DNA from: Acetobacteraceae bacterium
GTDB taxonomy: Bacteria; Pseudomonadota; Alphaproteobacteria; Acetobacterales; Acetobacteraceae
Direction: 5' to 3'
Length of the DNA stretch: 7,125 nt
Assembly: GCA_947476855.1 (NCBI GenBank)
Contig: CANJSR010000259.1
Span: 1-7,125, forward strand
Under the pieces are notes generated by a model. It saw only the letters and a list, made by a program, of their open reading frames with translations. It was not told the DNA's origin and did not search any database. This document shows, piece after piece, positions 1 to 4,808 of this stretch. The position numbers and the translations under genes were made by a program. Within the stretch, counting starts at the first letter, position 1. Every line of letters begins with the position of its first letter.

Positions 1-1359
1 GATGTCGTAGGCGTTCTGTCCGTTGATGACGAAGCCGCCGGTGTCGGCCGCGATGGCGGAGAGATTGATGCTGGCGCCGAAGCCTCCGGCCTTACCGAAC
101 ACCACGTAGCTCTTGCCGGCGTTGCTCCCGGCCGCCGGATCGGCGCCGAATGCCCCGACGATGAGATCGTCGAAGCCGTCGCCGTTGACGTCGCCCGCCG
201 AGGCTACGGAGTTGCCGGAGTAGTCGTCGGCGGCCTGTCCGTTGAGGACGAACCCGCCGGTGCCAGCTTCGATGGTGGAGAGGTCGATACTGGCGCCGAA
301 ACCCCCGGCCTGCCCAAATATGACATAGCTCTTGCCGGCGCCGCCGCCAGCCGCCGGATCGGCCTGATAAGCCGCGACGACCAGATCGTCGAAGCCGTCG
401 CCGTTGACATCGCCCGCCGACGCGACGGAGCGGCCGGAGAGGTCGTCGTCGGCCTGTCCGTTGATGACGAACCCGCCGGTGCCAGCCGCAATGGCGGCCA
501 GATCGACACTCGCGCCGAAACCCCCAGCCTGGCCAAACACCACGTAGCTTTTGCCGGCCTCGACTTTACCCGCCGGATCGGCGCCGAATGCCCCGACGAT
601 CAGATCGCCGAAGCCATCGCCGTTGACATCGCCCGCCGACGCGACGGAGCGGCCGGCGAAGTCGTAGGCGCTCTCTCCGTTGATGACGAACCCGCGGATG
701 CCGGCCTGAATGGAGGAGAGTTCGACGCTGGAGCCGAAACCTCCAGCCTGCCCAAACACCACGTAGCTTTTGCCGGCCTCGGCCCCGCCCGCCGGATCGG
801 CGCCGAATGCCCCGACGATCAGATCGTCGAAGCCATCGCCGTTGACATCGCCCGCCGACGCAATGGAGCCGCTGGCGAAGTCACGGGTGACCTGTCCGTT
901 GATGACGAAGCCGCCGGTGCCGGCCGCGACGGCGGAGAGATTGACGCTGGCGCCGAAACTCCCGGCCTGGCCAAACACCACATAACTTTTGCCGGCATAG
1001 AACCTGCCTGGCAGACCGGCCAAGATTGCCCCGACGAACAGATCGTCGAAACCATCGCCGTTGACATCGCCCGCCGATGCGACGGGGCGACCGGAGCGGT
1101 CGCCGGCGGCCTGTCCGTTGATGACGAAGCCGCCGGTGCCGGCCGCGATGGAGGAGAGCTCGATGCTGGCGCCGAATCCCCCAGCCTGGCCAAACACCAC
1201 GTAGCTCTTGCCGGCATTGCTCATGCCCGCCGGATCGGCCCTGAATGCCCCGACGATCAGATCGTCGAAGCCATCGCCGTTGACATCGCCCGCCGAGGCG
1301 ACGGAGATGCCGGAAGCGTCATCCGCGCTCTGTCCATTGATGACGAAGCCGCCGGTGCC
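1..1359 (-). repeat. Tandem 219-bp coding repeats (six full units plus a partial seventh)
   Basis: The GTTGAC motif that encodes part of GDVNGD on the reverse strand begins at 184, 403, 622, 841, 1060 and 1279, exactly 219 bp apart each time. Starting units at the conserved GTGGF, the borders are 1359-1141, 1140-922, 921-703, 702-484, 483-265 and 264-46, with a partial unit at 45-1. There is no indel between units, and long stretches are nearly identical at nucleotide level. Variation is concentrated in the roughly 10 residues between LIVGA and AGKSYVVFG and in the segment after FVINGQ. The repeats encode FG-GAP blades and are not noncoding repeats. Confidence 0.95.
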
Positions 1360-1398
1360 GGCCGCGATAGTGGAGAGACCGATCGCGGGCAGTGCCAT
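1..1398 (-). CDS. FG-GAP / integrin-alpha-like repeat protein, N-terminal part (3' end outside window)
   Basis: The reverse-strand frame is open from an ATG at 1398 to the left edge, 466 codons with no stop. After a 13-residue lead (MALPAIGLSTIAA) the protein is made entirely of 73-residue units: six complete and 15 residues of a seventh. Each unit carries a GTGGFVINGQ-like start, the block SVASAGDVNGDGFDDLIVGA and the block AGKSYVVFGQAGGFGAS. DVNGDGFDD is the DxNxDGxxD calcium loop of FG-GAP repeats, which in known structures fold as beta-propeller blades. Such proteins are usually extracellular, in adhesion or matrix roles. No N-terminal signal peptide is visible, so export through a C-terminal (type I/RTX-like) signal lying outside the window is a reasonable inference. 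A GGAG ribosome site at 1405-1408 supports the start. The family is clear; the biological role, the total length and the C-terminal domains are not visible. Confidence 0.9.
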   Translation of the reverse strand, partial: MALPAIGLSTIAAGTGGFVINGQSADDASGISVASAGDVNGDGFDDLIVGAFRADPAGMSNAGKSYVVFGQAGGFGASIELSSIAAGTGGFVINGQAAGDRSGRPVASAGDVNGDGFDDLFVGAILAGLPGRFYAGKSYVVFGQAGSFGASVNLSAVAAGTGGFVINGQVTRDFASGSIASAGDVNGDGFDDLIVGAFGADPAGGAEAGKSYVVFGQAGGFGSSVELSSIQAGIRGFVINGESAYDFAGRSVASAGDVNGDGFGDLIVGAFGADPAGKVEAGKSYVVFGQAGGFGASVDLAAIAAGTGGFVINGQADDDLSGRSVASAGDVNGDGFDDLVVAAYQADPAAGGGAGKSYVIFGQAGGFGASIDLSTIEAGTGGFVLNGQAADDYSGNSVASAGDVNGDGFDDLIVGAFGADPAAGSNAGKSYVVFGKAGGFGASINLSAIAADTGGFVINGQNAYDI

Positions 1399-1404
1399 GG
1401 GGTA

Positions 1405-1408
1405 CTCC
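1405..1408 (-). promoter_or_regulatory. Ribosome binding site of the FG-GAP gene
   Basis: On the reverse strand GGAG is followed by six bases and then the ATG at 1398. This fixes the start just before the first repeat and argues against a missed upstream signal-peptide extension. Confidence 0.6.
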
Positions 1409-1670
1409 GTTCGATAACGTGTTGGAACGGCCCGTCCTTCCTTGAGGCCGTCCTGGTTTCGCCAAGCAACGTATCCCGCCGACCGATGAGTCGTCCGATC
1501 CGGCATCTAAATCTTGCTAAGTTGTATCGGATTTCGGAGACAATGCAAAGCCGCTCCCGTGTCGGATCGTGGCCGGGCCTGGGTGCCTGATCGCGAGCCG
1601 TGCGGATCATGTGGCGCGCTGATGTCCGGGTTTCCCCTCTTTGTGCCGACGCCGCCGAACGCCAAGGGAC

Positions 1671-1705
1671 GCCCGCCGGGTTGCGCTTCGCCAACCGGGG
1701 CGGGC
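1671..1705 (+). other. Strong GC-rich hairpin upstream of the phosphatase gene
   Basis: GCCCGCC (1671-1677) pairs with GGCGGGC (1699-1705), and GGTTG (1679-1683) pairs with CAACC (1692-1696). They are separated by a small internal loop, and the 8-base loop is CGCTTCGC. This gives 12 base pairs ending about 40 bases before the preferred phosphatase start. There is no T-run after it, so a classic terminator is unlikely. A structured 5' leader is possible, and chance in GC-rich DNA is not excluded. Confidence 0.4.
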
Positions 1706-1744
1706 ATAACCGGAGGGCACAGGCAGGCGCGCAACCGGTTCCCC

Positions 1745-2416
1745 ATGGACTCCATCTTCCGAGGCGACGTGAACTCCGCCCGCGGGCGCGCCCTCGCCTG
1801 GGTGGACTCGCTGTTCATCGACCACGCGATCCTGCGCCTGTGGTGGAGCAACCTGCACACCGTCGCCCCGGGCATCCTCTACCGCACCAACCATCCCACC
1901 CCGATGCGGCTGCGGCGGCTGCACCGGACGCTCGGTATCCGCACGGTCATCAACCTGCGCGGCAAGACCCAGAGCGGCTCGGATGCGCTGTCGCGGGACG
2001 CGGCGGAACGGCTGGGGATGGCGTTCTACGACATGGCGTTGGAAAGCCGGGGCGCGCCGCAGGTCGACCGCATCCTGCGCCTGAATGAGATCTTCCAGAC
2101 CATGCCGCGCCCGGCCATCGTCCATTGCAAGTCGGGGGCCGACCGGGCTGGGATCGCCTCGGCCCTATGGGTGCTGCTGGATGGCGGGACGGCGGCGGCG
2201 GCTCTGCGGCATCTGTCGCTGCGCTACGGCCATATCCGGCAGGCCCGCACTGGCATCCTCGATGCCTTCATCCTGCGCTACCAGCGGGAAGGGGAGGGGA
2301 AGAAGCCCTTCCTCGACTGGGTGCGGGAGGATTATGACGAGGCGGCCCTGAAGCGCGATTTCCGCGCCAACGGCCTGGCGAGCTTCGTCAACGACTGGGT
2401 GCTGGCGCACGAGTAG
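1745..2416 (+). CDS. Tyrosine/dual-specificity phosphatase-like protein (CX5R family)
   Basis: A 223-residue protein with the phosphatase signature HCKSGADRAG at about residues 127-136: Cys128 as nucleophile and Arg134 for phosphate binding (HCX5R). An upstream VAPGILYRTNHPTP segment (40-53) and a VINLRGK strand (68-74) are typical of bacterial DSP-like phosphatases. The C-terminal LSLRYGHIRQARTGILD and FLDWVREDYD blocks match my memory of an alphaproteobacterial subfamily of unassigned substrate. It is expected to hydrolyse a phosphomonoester; protein, lipid or inositol phosphate all remain possible. I see no signal peptide. The frame stays open upstream to a TTG at 1514, but that part is low-complexity and unlike the family. 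The ATG at 1745 has no close ribosome site. A GTG at 1769 has GAGG four bases before it and is a credible alternative that costs only eight residues. The gene ends three bases before the convergent GNAT gene. Confidence 0.85.
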   Translation: MDSIFRGDVNSARGRALAWVDSLFIDHAILRLWWSNLHTVAPGILYRTNHPTPMRLRRLHRTLGIRTVINLRGKTQSGSDALSRDAAERLGMAFYDMALESRGAPQVDRILRLNEIFQTMPRPAIVHCKSGADRAGIASALWVLLDGGTAAAALRHLSLRYGHIRQARTGILDAFILRYQREGEGKKPFLDWVREDYDEAALKRDFRANGLASFVNDWVLAHE

Positions 2417-2419
2417 CGG

Positions 2420-2956
2420 TCAGGTCAGCAACCGGTAGTAGAAGGTCGTGGGGCAGGGGCGTCCGTCGGGCCAGAGCGCATAGCCCGGGACCTCGCCCAC
2501 CCGTATCCAGCCCAGCCGTTCATACAGCCGAGCGGCATCGGTGCCGGAGACGGTGTCGAGCACCAGCAGGGTCTTGCCGGCCTCCCGCGCGCCGTCCTCG
2601 GCTGCCCGCATCAGGCGGGCGCCGAGGCCGTGGCGGCGGGCCTTGCGGAGGACCAGCATCTTGGCGACGTCGGCGCGGTGGGGTTGGTTTTCCGGCTGGC
2701 GCAGGATGACCTGGACGGTGCCGAGCATCTCTCCGGACCGGTCATCGGTTGCGGCGAACAGGATGCGGTCGCCGGCCGCGACGCCCTCGGCCACGCCTTG
2801 CCAGAAGGCGCGGGCCTTCGCCTCGGCCAGGGGCGCCATGAAGCTGACCGAGGCTCCGCCATCGACGCAATCGACCAGGATGGCGGCCAGGGCGGGGATG
2901 CAGGCCTGTGCCTCGGCCGGGGAGAGGGCGCGGACCGAGATCGGGTCCTGGGTCAT
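2420..2956 (-). CDS. GNAT acetyltransferase resembling tabtoxin-resistance protein (Ttr)
   Basis: A 178-residue GNAT protein that should transfer an acetyl group from acetyl-CoA to a small-molecule amine. The acetyl-CoA pyrophosphate loop is RRHGLGA (about 107-113), preceded by the beta4 strand ADVAKMLVL (95-103). The later core strand TLLVLDTVSG and helix AARLYERLGW are also present. The segments VDGGASVSFM (31-40) and VGEVPGYALWPDGRPCPTTFYYR (153-175) closely match what I recall of Pseudomonas syringae Ttr, which acetylates tabtoxinine-beta-lactam. The true substrate is unknown, and Ttr-like proteins occur widely outside tabtoxin producers. The start is set by AGGAGC at 2962-2967 and by an ATGA overlap with the upstream regulator stop, so the two are probably translationally coupled. 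A longer open frame upstream (to 3571) is the shadow of the regulator gene. Confidence 0.9.
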   Translation of the reverse strand: MTQDPISVRALSPAEAQACIPALAAILVDCVDGGASVSFMAPLAEAKARAFWQGVAEGVAAGDRILFAATDDRSGEMLGTVQVILRQPENQPHRADVAKMLVLRKARRHGLGARLMRAAEDGAREAGKTLLVLDTVSGTDAARLYERLGWIRVGEVPGYALWPDGRPCPTTFYYRLLT

Positions 2957-3546
2957 GGCATGCTCCTGCTGGTCCGGGTTGTCAGCGCCACCAGATAGCG
3001 GGCCGGCGCGCCGGTGCGGTTGTGGAAGGTGATCGGGCGGTCGAGCCGCATGGCCAGGCAGTCGCCGGTGGCCAGATCGTGCGGGGTGTCCCCGATGGTG
3101 ACCGTGATGGCGCCCTCGATCACCCAGATCTGCTGGTCGATGACCGCCAGGCGGGAGCCGGTGTCGTAGGCGACGCGCGTGCCGGGGGGCAGGGCGACCT
3201 CCACGAGTTCGATCGCGGACGGAAAGCCGGCGGGGGAGAGGTTGCGGCGGACGTACCCTGTTTCCGGGTCCGACCAGACGGGCTGGTCGGCGGCGCGGGC
3301 GACGGGGGCGGCGTCCGGCCGCTCCGCCTCGGCGAACAGGGTCGCGATCGTGACCCCCAGCGCCGCGGCCAGGCGATCGAGGACGCTGGCGGTCGGGCTG
3401 CTCTCGGCCCGCTCGATCACCGAGATCATGGAGCGGCTGACCCCGGACCGTTCGGCGAGCTCGCCGAGGGTGAGTCCCCGTTCGGCGCGGAGGGCGCGGA
3501 TGCGGTCGGCGACGCGGTGCTCGATGGCGAGTGGGGATGATTCCAT
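2953..3546 (-). CDS. XRE-family regulator with C-terminal cupin sensor domain
   Basis: A 197-residue transcription factor. Residues about 10-69 form the Cro/C1-type five-helix DNA-binding domain, with the helix-turn-helix LTLGELAERSGVSRSMISVI (25-44) and the usual ESSPTASVLDRLAAALGV continuation. Residues about 118-187 form a small cupin barrel (LPPGTRVAYDTG, WVIEGAITVTIGD, LATGDCLAMRLDRPITFHN). The classic HxH metal motif is not present, so the cupin probably binds an organic ligand or works without canonical metal ligands. It is the first gene of a two-gene unit with the GNAT gene, overlapping it by ATGA. The ATG at 3546 is the only sensible start before the HTH, yet it has no ribosome binding site. 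The promoter places transcription start almost on the ATG. A palindrome over the -10 suggests autorepression (inference). The ligand is unknown. Confidence 0.92.
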   Translation of the reverse strand: MESSPLAIEHRVADRIRALRAERGLTLGELAERSGVSRSMISVIERAESSPTASVLDRLAAALGVTIATLFAEAERPDAAPVARAADQPVWSDPETGYVRRNLSPAGFPSAIELVEVALPPGTRVAYDTGSRLAVIDQQIWVIEGAITVTIGDTPHDLATGDCLAMRLDRPITFHNRTGAPARYLVALTTRTSRSMP

Positions 3547-3550
3547 TATA

Positions 3551-3567
3551 CTGGATTATCATTCCAG
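3551..3567. promoter_or_regulatory. Candidate operator for the XRE-cupin regulator
   Basis: The 17-bp element CTGGATTATCATTCCAG has perfect 5-bp arms (CTGGA/TCCAG) around an AT-rich centre and covers the -10 of the XRE promoter. TCCA/TGGA half-sites recur on both sides: TTCCA at 3541-3545, and ATTCC/GGAAT arms at 3561-3565 and 3575-3579. A symmetric site at the regulator's own -10 is the usual position for autorepression by dimeric XRE proteins. Assignment to this regulator is inference. Confidence 0.5.
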
Positions 3568-3582
3568 CCATTGCGGAATCAA
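3555..3582 (-). promoter_or_regulatory. Sigma70-type promoter of the XRE-GNAT unit, predicted leaderless transcript
   Basis: On the reverse strand TTGATT (3582-3577) and GATAAT (3560-3555) are separated by 16 bases. They match the -35 and -10 consensus at four and five of six positions. Only eight bases separate the -10 from the ATG at 3546, so the predicted transcript begins at or within a couple of bases of the start codon. A second TATAAT at 3550-3545 overlaps the ATG but has no matching -35. Confidence 0.6.
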
Positions 3583-3612
3583 GCCCGTGCCTCCCGTTCC
3601 CGCCATCGCTTT

Positions 3613-3620
3613 GCTATCCT
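3613..3620 (+). promoter_or_regulatory. Possible extended -10 element for dgoK
   Basis: TGCTATCCT (3612-3620 with its flanking T) resembles an extended -10 (TGnTAnnnT). It would put transcription start near 3627, leaving a leader of about 20 bases that includes the GGAG site at 3633-3636. There is no good -35 at 16-18 bases upstream, so this is weak. The operator palindrome lies within the same 100-bp divergent gap. Confidence 0.25.
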
Positions 3621-3646
3621 GCCGTCGTAAACGGAGCGAACCGTCC

Positions 3647-4531
3647 ATGATCGGCATCGATTGGGGCACCACCAGCTTTCGCGCGTTCCGCCTGACGGCC
3701 GATGGGGCGATCCGCGACCGGCGGACCAGCGCGCGGGGGATCATGAACGTCCCTGACTCCCGCTTCGGCGATACGCTGCGCGAGGAGATCGGCCCCTGGC
3801 TGGCGCTGGGGGAGGAGCAGGTTCTGCTGTCGGGCATGATCGGCAGCCGCCAGGGCTGGAAGGAAGCGCCCTATTTGCCGCTGCCCGTGGGCGCCGCCGA
3901 CCTCGCGGCGGGGCTGGTGGATGTCGCCTTCGACTGGGCGCGGGTGAAGCTGGTCCCCGGCCTGTCCGGCACCGATGAGGCCGGTGTCGCCGAGGTGATG
4001 CGTGGGGAGGAAACCCAGTTGGTCGGCGTCCCCGCCCTGATGGCGCAAGGCGGGATTGCCTGCCTGCCCGGCACCCATGCCAAGTGGGCGCGCGTGGCGG
4101 AGGGGCGGATCACCGGCTTCACCACCCACATGACCGGCGAGGTTTTCGCCGCCTTGCGCGGCCATACGATCCTGGGCCGGATGATGCGCGACGGCCCGCC
4201 TGCCGACGCCGCCTTCGACGCCGGGGTGCGCCGGTCGGCCGATGCCGGCGGCCTGCTGCACCACATCTTCGGCGTCCGGGCCGAGGCCCTGGCCGGCCGC
4301 CTGCCGGACCAGGACTCACCGGCCTATCTGTCGGGCATCCTGATCGGGCACGAGGTCCGGGCGGCCCTGGCGGGCACCGAAGGCGCGGTTGTCCACCTGA
4401 TCGGCGCCTCCGACCTGACGGCGCTGTATGCGCGGGTGATCGCGGCGTGTGGGGGGCACCCGGAACGGCACGACGCCGAGGCGGCGGCCCTGGGCCTGGC
4501 GCGGATCGGTGGCCTCGCCACCTGGGACTGA
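3647..4531 (+). CDS. dgoK: 2-dehydro-3-deoxygalactonokinase
   Basis: A 294-residue sugar-acid kinase that phosphorylates 2-dehydro-3-deoxy-D-galactonate with ATP to the 6-phosphate, the second step of the De Ley-Doudoroff galactonate route in the cytoplasm. Family motifs appear in order: the phosphate-binding IDWGTTSFRAF (4-14), SGMIGSRQGWKEAPY (62-76), MRGEETQLVG (118-127), PGTHAKW (141-147), MTGEVFA (162-168) and YLSGILIGHEVRAAL (227-241). Length and motif spacing match complete DgoK proteins. The ATG at 3647 begins right at the N-terminal strand and has GGAG ten bases upstream. The frame is open back to 3179, but that part is the antisense shadow of the XRE gene. It is divergent from the XRE gene. 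No dgoA, dgoD or galactonate transporter is visible in the window. Confidence 0.93.
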   Translation: MIGIDWGTTSFRAFRLTADGAIRDRRTSARGIMNVPDSRFGDTLREEIGPWLALGEEQVLLSGMIGSRQGWKEAPYLPLPVGAADLAAGLVDVAFDWARVKLVPGLSGTDEAGVAEVMRGEETQLVGVPALMAQGGIACLPGTHAKWARVAEGRITGFTTHMTGEVFAALRGHTILGRMMRDGPPADAAFDAGVRRSADAGGLLHHIFGVRAEALAGRLPDQDSPAYLSGILIGHEVRAALAGTEGAVVHLIGASDLTALYARVIAACGGHPERHDAEAAALGLARIGGLATWD

Positions 4532-4538
4532 CGCGACG

Positions 4539-4561
4539 CGCGGTCAGTCACGGCGACCGCG
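4539..4561. terminator. Hairpin after dgoK, possible terminator
   Basis: CGCGGTC (4539-4545) and GACCGCG (4555-4561) form a perfect 7-bp stem around a 9-base loop, starting seven bases after the dgoK stop and lying between convergent genes. No T-run follows on either strand, so intrinsic termination would be inefficient. It may instead protect the mRNA 3' end. Confidence 0.35.
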
Positions 4562-4569
4562 TTCCCTCA

Positions 4570-4585
4570 CGGTGCTAACGCACCG
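4570..4585 (-). terminator. Hairpin spanning the stop codon of the small membrane protein gene
   Basis: CGGTGC (4570-4575) and GCACCG (4580-4585) pair around the 4-base loop TAAC. The stem-loop includes the reverse-strand stop at 4577-4575. With the hairpin at 4539-4561 it makes a double structure between the convergent gene ends. No T-tract, so terminator function is tentative. Confidence 0.3.
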
Positions 4586-4745
4586 ACACCCAGACCACCA
4601 TCGCGGTCGCGGCAACCAGGTACAGCCCCAGGATGCCGATCCGCAGCCGCTGCGCGTTGCCTCCCAGCCGCCCCGCCAGCAGGAAGGCGGCGATGGCGAC
4701 CCCGGTGATCACCTGTGCCGCCTGCATTTCCTCCGCCGTCACCAT
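4575..4745 (-). CDS. Small two-helix membrane protein of unknown function
   Basis: A 56-residue open frame not recognised as a named family. Residues about 10-24 (AQVITGVAIAAFLLA) and about 36-55 (IGILGLYLVAATAMVVWVSV) are hydrophobic enough to span the membrane. Between them is a short arginine-bearing loop (GRLGGNAQRLR) that by the positive-inside rule would face the cytoplasm. A GGGGAGAGG ribosome site lies just upstream of the ATG at 4745. The gene is convergent with dgoK and divergent from pcaH, sharing the 63-bp gap that carries a palindrome. Such proteins can be accessories of transporters or enzymes, but nothing here fixes a role. The frame stays open far upstream only because it is antisense to pcaHG; that part is not coding. 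Confidence 0.6.
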   Translation of the reverse strand: MVTAEEMQAAQVITGVAIAAFLLAGRLGGNAQRLRIGILGLYLVAATAMVVWVSVR

Positions 4746-4782
4746 GCGCCTCTCCCCTCGGGTTCGCCCCTGGGATACAACA

Positions 4783-4794
4783 TTGCCGAGGCAA
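4783..4794. promoter_or_regulatory. Candidate operator in the pcaH upstream gap
   Basis: TTGCCGAGGCAA is a perfect palindrome apart from its two central bases, placed 15-26 bases before the pcaH ATG. The wider arms CCCTGG (4768-4773) and CCAGGG (4795-4800) bracket it. Weak -10-like sequences (GATACA, TACAAC) sit at 4774-4781, so a bound protein would cover the predicted transcription start. The regulator is not identified; no IclR- or LysR-type pca regulator gene is in the window. Confidence 0.4.
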
Positions 4795-4808
4795 CCAGGG
4801 AGCCTGCC

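Larger units (their letters stand above)
1399..1744. other. Gene-free divergent intergenic region with probable promoters
   Basis: This 346-bp gap separates the divergently read FG-GAP and phosphatase genes. I see no convincing coding sequence in it; the open frames here are GC-rich chance frames with no recognisable protein. The stretch about 1504-1545 is clearly more AT-rich than its surroundings and is the likeliest promoter zone. On the reverse strand TTGCAT is followed 16 bases later by TACAAC, a weak -35/-10 pair for the FG-GAP gene. On the forward strand TTGCTA (1514-1519) and GACAAT (1539-1544) lie 19 bases apart, a poor pair for the phosphatase. An inverted repeat ACGGCC/GGCCGT (1427-1432 and 1446-1451) lies in the FG-GAP leader. 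Confidence 0.4.

Noticed and set aside
1..1359. Regular repeats as a CRISPR array or noncoding satellite
   Set aside because: The period is 219 bp, an exact multiple of three. The repeats translate as an uninterrupted FG-GAP protein, and there are no short repeat/unique spacer units.
770..1417. Forward-strand open frames opposite the FG-GAP repeats
   Set aside because: They are proline/serine/alanine-rich, end in different places relative to the repeats, and are antisense shadows of the repeat gene.
1507..2125. Reverse-strand and alternate forward frames over the phosphatase and its upstream region
   Set aside because: Arginine/alanine/proline-rich translations with no recognisable motif, overlapping the clear CX5R phosphatase frame.
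2541..3540. Forward-strand frames opposite the GNAT and XRE genes
   Set aside because: Glycine/arginine-rich, without domains, and fully antisense to two confidently identified genes.
3545..3550. Perfect TATAAT as the -10 of the XRE gene
   Set aside because: It overlaps the start codon, so transcription would begin inside the gene, and there is no -35 at the right distance. GATAAT with TTGATT fits better.
2957..3571. N-terminal extension of the GNAT gene to 3571
   Set aside because: The extra 205 residues are Arg/Pro-rich and overlap the XRE-cupin gene in another frame. The GNAT domain begins at the ATG at 2956, which has a good ribosome site.
3179..3646. Upstream extension of dgoK
   Set aside because: It is antisense to the XRE gene. 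DgoK starts at the phosphate-binding strand IDWGTT immediately after the ATG at 3647.
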